Source: Methylobacteriaceae bacterium
GTDB lineage: Bacteria; Pseudomonadota; Alphaproteobacteria; Rhizobiales; Beijerinckiaceae
Length of the DNA stretch: 64,000 nucleotides
Assembly: GCA_947444195.1 (NCBI GenBank)
Contig: CANEZL010000005.1
Location: forward strand, 116,549-180,548
Direction: 5' to 3'
Shown here in pieces: positions 26,870 to 34,467 of the stretch. The position numbers and the translations under genes were made by a program. The stretch's first letter is position 1, and each line of letters opens with the position of its first letter. The notes beneath the pieces were generated by a model. That model did no database searches. It worked only from the letters and a program-made list of their open reading frames with translations, and had not been told where the DNA came from.

Positions 26870-27714
26870 TGACCCGGCTCGGGGGACGCAACACCCTGGA
26901 GCGTCTCGCCCGCTTCGGCTACGGCGCGCGCGGCTTCGTCTACTGCGTGGTCGGCGGCCTCGCCGTGCTCGCGGCGCTCGGGGCCGGCGGCCGGACCGGC
27001 GACAGCAAGGGCGCGCTCCGGGCCGTGCTCGGCGGTCCGTTCGGACCGGCGATCGTGGGCGCCATCGCGCTCGGTCTACTCGGTTTCGCCGCCTGGCGCT
27101 TCGTGGAGGGGATCACCGACGCGGATCGGCGGGGCAGCTCGCCCAAGGGGCTCGCCGTGCGCGGGGCCCATCTCGTCAGCGCGGGGATCTATGCGGGCCT
27201 CGCCCTCACCGCGGCGAGCCTCAGCCTCGGGCTCGGCCTCAGCGGCGGCGACGGCATGCAGGACTGGAGCGCGTGGCTGATGGACAAGCCCTTCGGGCGC
27301 TGGCTCCTGGCCCTCATCGGCCTCGCCGTGATGGGCGGCGGCGTCGGCTTCCTCGTGAAGTCCGCCTCCGGCAGGGTGACGGACCGGCTGCGCCTGGATG
27401 CGGCGCATGCGGGCTGGGTCTGCTGGGTCGGGCGCTTCGGCTACGCCGCGCGCGGCCTCGCCTTCCTCATCATCGGCGGCTTCCTCGTGGTGGCGGCGTG
27501 GTACCAGCGCTCCTCCGAGGTGAAGGGGCTGGGCGAGGCCTTCGCGCTGCTGCGGCGGCAGGATTACGGCTGGATCCTGCTCGCCGTGGTGGCGGCGGGG
27601 CATGCGGCCTTCGGCCTCTTCGGCCTGATCCAGGCCCGCTACCGGCATATCGATGCCCCCGACATCGACGAGGCCGACGACGCGGCGGCCCGCGCCCTGC
27701 GGAACCTCGCCTGA
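26866..27714 (+). CDS. DUF1206 integral membrane protein
   Basis: A 282-residue membrane protein with six predicted helices arranged as three repeats of two, the pattern of DUF1206. Repeat starts are visible as LARFGYGARGFVYCVVGGLA, VRGAHLVSAGIYAGLALTAA and VGRFGYAARGLAFLIIGGFL. The function of the family is unknown. It overlaps the Smr-like gene by four bases. An acidic tail (DAPDIDEADDAAA) faces the cytosol. Confidence 0.88.
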   Translation: MMTRLGGRNTLERLARFGYGARGFVYCVVGGLAVLAALGAGGRTGDSKGALRAVLGGPFGPAIVGAIALGLLGFAAWRFVEGITDADRRGSSPKGLAVRGAHLVSAGIYAGLALTAASLSLGLGLSGGDGMQDWSAWLMDKPFGRWLLALIGLAVMGGGVGFLVKSASGRVTDRLRLDAAHAGWVCWVGRFGYAARGLAFLIIGGFLVVAAWYQRSSEVKGLGEAFALLRRQDYGWILLAVVAAGHAAFGLFGLIQARYRHIDAPDIDEADDAAARALRNLA

Positions 27715-27777
27715 GGCCGCCTCGGCTCTGACCGCGCGTTGACAGCGCCGACCCTGCGGCGGATACCCCGGCCACCC

Positions 27778-29745
27778 ATGCCGCCGCGCCACATCAAGAC
27801 CGCCGTCATGGTCGTCCACGATCTCGTGGCGACCGCGCTGGCCGTCCTCCTCACCTTCGCGTTCCGCTTCACCGGCGGGGCGCTCGCCGAGCGCCTCGAC
27901 GCGCTGCCCCTCCTGCTGCCGCCCTTCCTCGCGCTGGCGGGCCTCGTCTACGCGCGCTTCCGGCTCTACCGGACCAAGTGGCGCTTCGCCTCGCTGCCGG
28001 ACCTCGCCGGGATCGTGCGCGCGGCGAGCGTGCTGGCCCTCGCCCTCCTCGTGATCGACTACGTGCTGGTCTCGGCCGACCTGTACGGGTTCTACTTCTT
28101 CGGCAAGATCGCCATCGCCCTCTACTGGGTGCTGCAGATCTTTCTGCTGGGCGGCCCGCGGCTCGCCTTCCGCTACCTCAAATACACCCGCTCGCGGCAG
28201 TCGAGCGCGCGCGCCGCCACGGTGCCGACCCTGCTGCTGGGCCGCGGCGGCGACATCGAGGTGCTGCTGCGCGCCATCGAGGGGGGCTCGGTCCGCAAGC
28301 TCGCGCCCAAGGGCATCCTCTCGCCCCGCGCGGACGAGGCCGGGCAGATGATGCGCGGCGTGGCCGTGCTGGGCGGGTTCGGCGATCTCGAACGGGTGGT
28401 GGCCGACCTCGCCCGGCGCGGCGAGCCGGTGCGCCGCCTCGTGGCGACGCCGAGCGCGCTGGAGGCCGAGCCCGACGCCCTCGTCGCCCAGGCCCGCCGC
28501 CTCGGCCTGCCCCTCGTCCGGGTGGCCGGCCTCGGCGACGGCCTCGTGCGCGACGCCGAACTCGCGCCCCTGGAGATCGAGGACCTGCTCCTGCGCCCCA
28601 CCGTCGCCATCGACCGGCCGCGCCTCGAAGGCTTCCTCGCGGGCAAGCGGGTGATCGTCACCGGCGGGGGCGGCTCGATCGGCTCGGAGATCTGCCTGCG
28701 CGCCCTGGCCTTCGGGGCCGCGCGGGTGCTGGTGCTGGAGAATTCGGAGCCGGCGCTGCACGGCATCCTGAGCCACCCGCTGGTGCTGGCCGCCGGGGAG
28801 CGCGCGGGGGGCATCATCGCCGACATCCGGGACGCGGAGCGCGTCCACGCGGTCTTCGCGGCGTTCCGGCCGGACTACGTGTTCCACGCCGCAGCCCTCA
28901 AGCAGGTGCCCTACCTGGAGCAGGACTGGAGCGAGGGCATCAAGACCAACGTGTTCGGCTCGGTCAACGTGGCCGACGCGACGCTCGCCGCGGGCGCCCG
29001 CGCCCTTGTGATGATCTCCACCGACAAGGCGATCGAGCCGGTCTCGCAGCTCGGCGTCACCAAGCGCTTCGCCGAGATGGTGGCCCAGGCCCGCGACGCC
29101 GAGCAGGCGCGCCTGCCCGGCCACCCGACCCGGCTCATCGCCGTGCGCTTCGGCAACGTGCTCGGCTCGGTGGGCTCCGTGGTGCCGGTGTTCAAGGCGC
29201 AGATCGCCCGCGGCGGCCCCGTCACCGTCACCCATCCGGACATGGTGCGCTACTTCATGACCGTGCGCGAGGCGGCCGACCTCGTCCTCACCGCAGCCTC
29301 CCACGCGGACGGCGAGGCCCGCGCGCTCGCGGGCGAGGCGGCGGACCGACGCGCCGCGGTCTACGTGCTGAAGATGGGCCAGCCCGTGCGCATCCGCGAT
29401 CTCGCCGAGCGGATGATCCGCCTCGCGGGCTTCGAGCCGGGCGATGAGATCGAGATCGCCTATTCCGGCGCGCGGCCTGGGGAGCGTCTGAACGAGATCC
29501 TGTTCGCCCGCGAGGAGCCCCGCGTCGGCCTGGACGGGATCGACGGCGTGATGGCGGCGAGCCCCGTCTTCGCCGACCGCGCGCGCCTCGACGCCTGGGT
29601 GGCGCAGCTGCGCGCGGCGGTCGAGGCCGGGGACCGGGCGGCGGCGGAGGCCGTCTTCGAGGCGGCGATCCCGCATTTCCGCGAGCGGCACGCCGCCCGG
29701 GCTCCCGCGGGCGCGGCGGCGGAGGCCGCGCCGGTTCCCTCCTGA
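27778..29745 (+). CDS. CapD/WbpM-type nucleotide-sugar 4,6-dehydratase (membrane)
   Basis: A 655-residue membrane-anchored enzyme that converts UDP-GlcNAc-type sugars to 4-keto-6-deoxy forms for surface glycans. Four N-terminal helices lie at about 10-120 (VMVVHDLVATALAVLLTFAF onward). The CoA-binding-like middle domain follows, and the SDR domain starts near 295 with VIVTGGGGSIGSEI. The catalytic region is MISTDKAIEPVSQLGVTKR, in which the usual SDR tyrosine is replaced, as is normal in this family. ATG 27778 is used in place of an earlier TTG. It starts 63 bp after the DUF1206 gene and may share its transcript. Confidence 0.92.
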   Translation: MPPRHIKTAVMVVHDLVATALAVLLTFAFRFTGGALAERLDALPLLLPPFLALAGLVYARFRLYRTKWRFASLPDLAGIVRAASVLALALLVIDYVLVSADLYGFYFFGKIAIALYWVLQIFLLGGPRLAFRYLKYTRSRQSSARAATVPTLLLGRGGDIEVLLRAIEGGSVRKLAPKGILSPRADEAGQMMRGVAVLGGFGDLERVVADLARRGEPVRRLVATPSALEAEPDALVAQARRLGLPLVRVAGLGDGLVRDAELAPLEIEDLLLRPTVAIDRPRLEGFLAGKRVIVTGGGGSIGSEICLRALAFGAARVLVLENSEPALHGILSHPLVLAAGERAGGIIADIRDAERVHAVFAAFRPDYVFHAAALKQVPYLEQDWSEGIKTNVFGSVNVADATLAAGARALVMISTDKAIEPVSQLGVTKRFAEMVAQARDAEQARLPGHPTRLIAVRFGNVLGSVGSVVPVFKAQIARGGPVTVTHPDMVRYFMTVREAADLVLTAASHADGEARALAGEAADRRAAVYVLKMGQPVRIRDLAERMIRLAGFEPGDEIEIAYSGARPGERLNEILFAREEPRVGLDGIDGVMAASPVFADRARLDAWVAQLRAAVEAGDRAAAEAVFEAAIPHFRERHAARAPAGAAAEAAPVPS

Positions 29746-29761
29746 GCCGGTCCTGCCGGGA

Positions 29762-30244
29762 TCAGGCGCCGCGCGCGCCGTCCCGGGCGGCCGGCTTCAG
29801 GTGCGGGGCGCCCCGGAGCTGCTCCACGACCTTCTCCACCTGATCCCGTAGGGCGAGGACCGTGCTCTCCTGGCCGCCAAGGGTGCAGATCATCACCTCG
29901 CGGATGTCGCCGACGATGGGGCGCAGCTCCTGCCCCTGCTCGGTCAGCTCCACCACGAGGAGGCGCTCGTCGTTCGGGTTGCGGCTGCGGCGCAGGTGGC
30001 CCGCCGCCTCCATGCGCTTGAGGAGCGGCGTGAGCGTCCCCGAATCGAGGTGCAGGCGCGCGCCGAGATCCTTCACGCTGAGGCCGTCCTTCTCCCAGAG
30101 GGCGAGGAGGACGAGGAACTGCGGATAGGTGAGGCCGTGCGGGTCGAGCAGCGGCTTGTAGGCGGCGTTGAAGGCGTGGGCGGCCGTGTAGATCGAGAAG
30201 CAGAGCTGCTCGTCGAGGCCCACGAAGCGGTCGGGTTCGTTCAT
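29762..30244 (-). CDS. OhrR-type MarR-family peroxide-sensing repressor
   Basis: A 160-residue winged-helix regulator. The N-terminal LDEQLCFSIYTAAHAF carries the redox-sensing cysteine (residue 15) of OhrR. The HTH and wing follow as LSVKDLGARLHLDSGTLTPL and RSRNPNDERLLVVELT. In the family, oxidation of this cysteine by organic hydroperoxides releases DNA, usually at an ohr promoter. No ohr gene lies within the window, so its target is elsewhere or is the divergent region to its right. It converges with the CapD gene. Confidence 0.9.
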   Translation of the reverse strand: MNEPDRFVGLDEQLCFSIYTAAHAFNAAYKPLLDPHGLTYPQFLVLLALWEKDGLSVKDLGARLHLDSGTLTPLLKRMEAAGHLRRSRNPNDERLLVVELTEQGQELRPIVGDIREVMICTLGGQESTVLALRDQVEKVVEQLRGAPHLKPAARDGARGA

Positions 30245-30513
30245 TGCATGCCTCGTTCCGAGCGATCGTATGGGGCGCCGGACGATCGGCCGCGATAAAT
30301 TCGTCAGGACGGCGTACGTACTACTTCAAGAGTTCGTTAGCGAGCCTCCCCCCGGGAACATGCGGGCCCCCAGGACGTGCAGCCGCGCGACCGGCCGGCG
30401 CATGCGCCGTCCGCATGGGAACCATCCCGCTGGCGCATCGTTCATGGCCGGTCCATGATGAGGCCGCGTCCTTCGGGGACCGAGGCGCGGGCCGCGAGGA
30501 GGGAAGCGTTCCC

Positions 30514-30816
30514 ATGACGAAGACCATGCTGGCCGCCCTGGCGCTGACCGCTGCGCTCGCCGCAGCGCCGGCCGCCGCTCAGGGCATCTCGATCGGCCCC
30601 GGCGGCGTCCGGGTCGATCCCGGCTACCGCGACCGCGACGTGGACCTCAGCCGCGGCGACGCGATCCGCATCGCCCGCCGCGCCGGTATCGTGGACGTGG
30701 ACAACGTGGCCCGTCGCGGGCCCCGCTTCGTCGTGGACGGTTCCGACCGGCGCGGCGACGACATCACCGTGGTGATCGACAGCCGCAGCGGCGACGTGAT
30801 CGACGTCCGGCGCTGA
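30514..30816 (+). CDS. Small exported PepSY-like protein
   Basis: A 100-residue protein with a signal peptide (MLAALALTAALAAAPAAAQG). The mature part is strongly charged and contains RGDAIRIARRAGIVDVDNVA and DDITVVIDSRSGDVIDVRR, the two halves expected for a single PepSY-like unit. GAGGAGGGA precedes ATG 30514. It is presumably periplasmic. It is followed two bases later by another small exported protein. The 269-bp space to its left contains the divergent OhrR promoter; I see no firm -35/-10 pair. Confidence 0.75.
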   Translation: MTKTMLAALALTAALAAAPAAAQGISIGPGGVRVDPGYRDRDVDLSRGDAIRIARRAGIVDVDNVARRGPRFVVDGSDRRGDDITVVIDSRSGDVIDVRR

Positions 30817-30818
30817 CG

Positions 30819-31112
30819 ATGCGGCGGCCGCGGCGGGACTGCGCGGCCGCCCTCCTCGCCCAACTCGTCCTGGGAGCGGCCTCCGTCGTGGCGCAGGACG
30901 GGTTCGGGCGCGATGCGGGGCCCTGCCGGACCCTGATCGGCCCTCACGCGGCGGCCGCCCTCGTCGCGCGCTGCGCGGCCGTCTCGCCGACGCCCCTGCC
31001 GTTCTGCGGTCCGAACGCGTCCCGCGCCGAGATCGAGGCCGAGATCGCCCGCGGCTGCGACCTCCTCGACGACGAGGCGCCGCCGTTCTGCGTGGCCTAC
31101 CGGGATCGGTAG
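30819..31112 (+). CDS. Small exported cysteine-containing protein
   Basis: A 97-residue protein with a signal segment (DCAAALLAQLVLGAASVVAQ). The mature part has five cysteines (GPCRTL, VARCAAV, PFCGPN, RGCDLL, FCVAY), which suggest disulfides in the periplasm. It is separated by two bases from the PepSY-like gene and is surely co-transcribed. No family is recognised. Confidence 0.65.
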   Translation: MRRPRRDCAAALLAQLVLGAASVVAQDGFGRDAGPCRTLIGPHAAAALVARCAAVSPTPLPFCGPNASRAEIEAEIARGCDLLDDEAPPFCVAYRDR

Positions 31113-31167
31113 GGCCTCGTCCCAGGGGCCGATGCCTGGCCTTCGGCGAAACGTGGCCGTTCCCGGA

Positions 31168-32085
31168 TCATTCCGCACGGGCTAGGCGGGCGAGCCCGTC
31201 CGGCGTGGCGTGGGCCGGTCTCCAGCCGAGCGCCGCGAGCCCGTCGGCGCGGGCGACGAGGCCGCCAGACAGGCGGGCGAAGGCCTCCTCGCGGCCGGCC
31301 AGGCGGCAGGCGAGGCCGAGCAGCGCGGGGGGGACCGGCAGCAGCAGGCCGCGCCGGCCGAGGCCCTCGCGCAGGGCAGCCACCATCTCGGGCAGGGTGA
31401 GCGGGTCCGGATCGGCCGCGACCAGCGCCCGGTTCAGGGGGCCCGGCGCCCGCAGGGCGGCGTCCACGGCGGCGGCGAGGCTCTCGGCGGAGATCAGCGA
31501 GCGGCGGGCGGCGAGCCCCCCGAGCGGCAGCGGATAGGGCGAGCGCGCGAGCCGCAGGAGGGCGGCCATGTTGCCCTTCACCCCGGAGCCGTAGACCAGC
31601 ACCGGGCGCAGGGCGACCCAGTCGAGCCCCGTCTCCGCGAGCGCCCGCTCGGCCTCGAGCTTCGAGCGGCCGTAGGCGTCGGTGGGGGCCGGTGCGTCGG
31701 CCTCGGTGACGACGCCCGGCGCGCTCGCCCCGCACTGCGCCCGGATCGAGGAGAGGAAGACGAAGCGGCGGACGCGGGCGCGGGCGGCGGCCTCCGCGAG
31801 GCGGCGCGTCGCGTCGGTGTTGAGGGTGCGGTAATCGTCCTCCGGCGCTCCCGACATGGCGTGGGCGAGGCCGGCCGAGTGGACCACGGCGTCCACGTCC
31901 GAGAGGGCGGCGGCCATGTTCATCGGGCGGGTGAGGTCGCCCACCACCGCGCTCGCGGCGCCCTCGGGCACCTCCACGGGCCGGCGCAGCAGGACCCGCA
32001 CCCGGTAGCCCCGCGCGGTGAGGCTGCGCAGGAGATGGCGGCCGATGAAGCCTGTCGCGCCGGTGAGCGCCACGTGTCCGGTCAC
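31168..32085 (-). CDS. NAD-dependent epimerase/dehydratase (sugar nucleotide type)
   Basis: A 305-residue extended SDR. The Rossmann start is HVALTGATGFIGRHLLRSLT, and the catalytic serine region is FVFLSSIRAQCG. The YxxxK pair lies in TDAYGRSKLEAERAL, and substrate-side sequence LRPVLVYGSGVKGNMAALLR follows. It resembles UDP-glucose 4-epimerase/Gne-type enzymes that act with WecA-type transferases. The start is GTG 32085, overlapping the stop of the transferase gene (GTGA), so the two form one unit. The exact sugar is not determined. Confidence 0.88.
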   Translation of the reverse strand: MTGHVALTGATGFIGRHLLRSLTARGYRVRVLLRRPVEVPEGAASAVVGDLTRPMNMAAALSDVDAVVHSAGLAHAMSGAPEDDYRTLNTDATRRLAEAAARARVRRFVFLSSIRAQCGASAPGVVTEADAPAPTDAYGRSKLEAERALAETGLDWVALRPVLVYGSGVKGNMAALLRLARSPYPLPLGGLAARRSLISAESLAAAVDAALRAPGPLNRALVAADPDPLTLPEMVAALREGLGRRGLLLPVPPALLGLACRLAGREEAFARLSGGLVARADGLAALGWRPAHATPDGLARLARAE

Positions 32086-33095
32086 GGTCGGGGTCTCTCC
32101 AGAGGCTGGGCCGAGGGGCGGCCGAAGCGGGCGAGGAGCGCCGCGACCAGGGCCGCCCCGAGGGCGAGGGCGCCCAGGGTGACGGGCCAGCCCGGCCAGA
32201 GCAAGGTCGCGACCGCGAGACCCGCGAGCGCGAGGTTGAGCCCGAACACCCGGGCGACGATGCCGGGCACCGAGAGGCCGTTCACGGTGGCGCGCTGGTA
32301 GAAATGGCCGCGATGGGCCTCCCAGACGCGCTCGCCCCGGGCGGCCCGGCGCGCCAGGGTCAGGCTGGCATCGGCGAGGTAGTAGAGCGGCAGCAGGATC
32401 GCGGCGGCGAGGCCCCCCTGCAGCGCGAGGCGGTAGAGCAGCCACGCGGTGAGCAGGCCGACCGGCAGGGAGCCGACATCCCCGAGGAAGAGCCGCGCCA
32501 CCGGGCGGTTGAAGGGCGCGAAGCCGAGCATCGCCCCGAGCAGGGCCGCCGCCGCCAGGGTGGGCAGGGGCGGGAGATGGCCGAGGGCGCCCAGCGCGAG
32601 GAGCGCGCCCGCCACCGGCACGGTCTCGGCCACCGTCATCCAGTCGAGCCCGTCCATGAAGTTGACGAGGTTGACGAACCAGACCCCGGCGAGCACCGCG
32701 AGGCCCCGCTCCAGGGCCAGCGGCATGTCGGGGAAGAGCCGCCCGTGCGTGTAGGCGACGAGGGTCGCCACCACCGCCGTCTGCACGGCGAGGCGCAGCG
32801 CCGCCGGCAGCGGGCGGATGTCGTCGACCGCTCCGAGGAGCGCGAGGGCCACGGTGCCGAGCGCCAGGGCCAGCCATTCCTGCACGTCGCCGATCTCGGA
32901 GGTGCGCAGGATACCTGCGGCGAAGAGGGCGGCCGTGACCACCGCGATGCCGCCCCCCTGCGGGGTCGGCTCGGTGTGGCTCGAACGGGCGTTCGGCCGC
33001 GCCAGGGCGTAGCGCACCAGGAGGGGGCGCAGGCGCACGATCAGGCCCGCGGAGACGGCGGCGGCGAGGGGCACGGCGACGAGGGGTGCGAGCAT
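32082..33095 (-). CDS. WecA/WbpL-type undecaprenyl-phosphate sugar-phosphate transferase
   Basis: A 337-residue polytopic protein of glycosyltransferase family 4 (MraY/WecA). About ten helices are predicted. Conserved elements are ARSSHTEPTPQGGGIAVV, LGAVDDIRPLPAALRL (Asp-Asp), FVNLVNFMDGLDWMTVAETV and LGDVGSLPVGLLTAW, plus the basic loop RRAARGERVWEAHRGHFYQR. It should transfer a sugar 1-phosphate to undecaprenyl phosphate, the first step of a lipid-linked surface glycan. ATG 33095 is used; sequence upstream is unrelated. The epimerase downstream likely supplies the sugar. Confidence 0.92.
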   Translation of the reverse strand: MLAPLVAVPLAAAVSAGLIVRLRPLLVRYALARPNARSSHTEPTPQGGGIAVVTAALFAAGILRTSEIGDVQEWLALALGTVALALLGAVDDIRPLPAALRLAVQTAVVATLVAYTHGRLFPDMPLALERGLAVLAGVWFVNLVNFMDGLDWMTVAETVPVAGALLALGALGHLPPLPTLAAAALLGAMLGFAPFNRPVARLFLGDVGSLPVGLLTAWLLYRLALQGGLAAAILLPLYYLADASLTLARRAARGERVWEAHRGHFYQRATVNGLSVPGIVARVFGLNLALAGLAVATLLWPGWPVTLGALALGAALVAALLARFGRPSAQPLERPRP

Positions 33096-33227
33096 GGGCT
33101 GCCGATAGCGCGGAAACGTGACGGCGGCGAGATCGGCGCGGGTGTTGGCGCTTGTAAATGGATTGCGCGCAATTAGAATGATTCGAGAATCGCAGCGCGG
33201 TTCGATACGATCGAGGGGACACGCCGC

Positions 33228-34208
33228 ATGATCTGGTTCCGCACGCTCGCCGTCGGCACGGCCGCAACGCTCGGCCTCATCGGGATCGCCCAGGCCGAGG
33301 AGGCCGATCCCGCCGCGATCGTCGCCGCGCAGTTCGCCGCCGGCGGCAACCATCCGGGCGTGCGCGCCAGCGGCGCCAAGGGCGTCTGCCTCTCGGGGAG
33401 CTTCACCCCGGCGCCCGGCGCCGCCGCCCTCTCGAAGGCGCCCCATTTCCGCAACACCGTGCCCGTCACCGCCCGCTTCTCCATGGGCGGCAGCAACCCG
33501 AAGATCTCCGACAAGACCAAGGGCGTCACCCGCGGCTTCGCCATGCGGATGCGCGACCCCGCCGGGGACATGGTGTTCGTGGTGATCTCCGCGCCGGTCT
33601 TCGGCACCCGCACGCCGGAGCAGCTCCTGGCGGGGCTGCGGGTGCGCGCGCCGGGGCCGGACGGCAAGCCGGACGCGGAGAAGATCAAGGCCTTCACCGC
33701 GCAGTATCCGGAGACCACGCGGCAGGCGGCCTGGCTCAACGCGCGGCCGGTGCCGGCGAGCTTCGCGGGCACCGATTACTGGGCGGTCCACGCCTACACG
33801 CTCACGAACGCGAAGGGCGAGACGAAGACCGCCAAGCTGAAGTTCGTCTCCGCCGACAAGGCCGGCCTCTCGGACGACGAGCTCAAGGCCAAGCCCGACA
33901 GCTTCTACGCGGACGAGTTGAAGGAGCGCCTCGCCAAGGGGCCCGCGCAGTTCGACCTCGTGGCGATCCTGGCCGAGCCCGGCGACCCCACCGGCGACTC
34001 CACCGCGACCTGGCCCGAGGAGAGCCGAAAGACGGAGACGCTCGGCACCCTGAAGATCGCCGCCATCGAGCCGGACGCCACCTGCGACGCCAATACCTTC
34101 GACCCGGTGGTGGAACTGCCCGAGGGCATCGCCGGCCCCGCCGACGATCCGATGTTCGCCGTCCGCTCGCCGGCCTACGCGGTCTCGCTCTCGCGCCGGG
34201 CGAACTGA
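33228..34208 (+). CDS. Periplasmic catalase-related peroxidase (SrpA-like)
   Basis: A 326-residue protein with a signal peptide (TLAVGTAATLGLIGIAQAEE). The catalase fold without the C-terminal lobe is visible as VRASGAKGVCLSGSFTPA (distal side), VTARFSMGGSNPKISDKTKG and RGFAMRMRDPAGDMVFVVIS. The length fits the small catalase-family peroxidases, about two thirds of a true catalase. It probably consumes peroxide in the periplasm. It is divergent from the WecA-type gene across 132 bp that includes an AT-richer patch near 33165-33185. Confidence 0.87.
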   Translation: MIWFRTLAVGTAATLGLIGIAQAEEADPAAIVAAQFAAGGNHPGVRASGAKGVCLSGSFTPAPGAAALSKAPHFRNTVPVTARFSMGGSNPKISDKTKGVTRGFAMRMRDPAGDMVFVVISAPVFGTRTPEQLLAGLRVRAPGPDGKPDAEKIKAFTAQYPETTRQAAWLNARPVPASFAGTDYWAVHAYTLTNAKGETKTAKLKFVSADKAGLSDDELKAKPDSFYADELKERLAKGPAQFDLVAILAEPGDPTGDSTATWPEESRKTETLGTLKIAAIEPDATCDANTFDPVVELPEGIAGPADDPMFAVRSPAYAVSLSRRAN

Positions 34209-34239
34209 GCGCCACGGGGGACGAGATAGGCGCGGGAAT

Positions 34240-34441
34240 TACCCTCTCCCCGCAGGCGGGGAGAGGCCGGCCTGCACCCTGTCGTGCAGGCCGGAAGCGG
34301 AGGCGTAGCCGCAGCGGCGGTGAGGGGGTGATTCAGGAAGAGGCTCTTCCGTTCAAGCCCCCTCACCCTCGGCTGCCGCCTCGCCGCGCTCCCCGACGAG
34401 GGGGAGACGCGGCCCTCTCCCCGCAAGCGGGGCGAGGGGAT
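34240..34441. repeat. Large near-palindrome (family E)
   Basis: The centre is GGAAGAGGCTCTTCC at about 34336-34350. Arms running outward include TGAGGGGGTGATTCA against GTTCAAGCCCCCTCA. The outermost blocks are CCTCTCCCCGCAGGCGGGGA and CCCTCTCCCCGCAAGCGGGG. It fills the gap between the convergent peroxidase and ecm genes, and no coding sequence is supported. Confidence 0.72.
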
Positions 34442-34467
34442 GCGTGGCGGCCGGATTGGCTGCCCGC

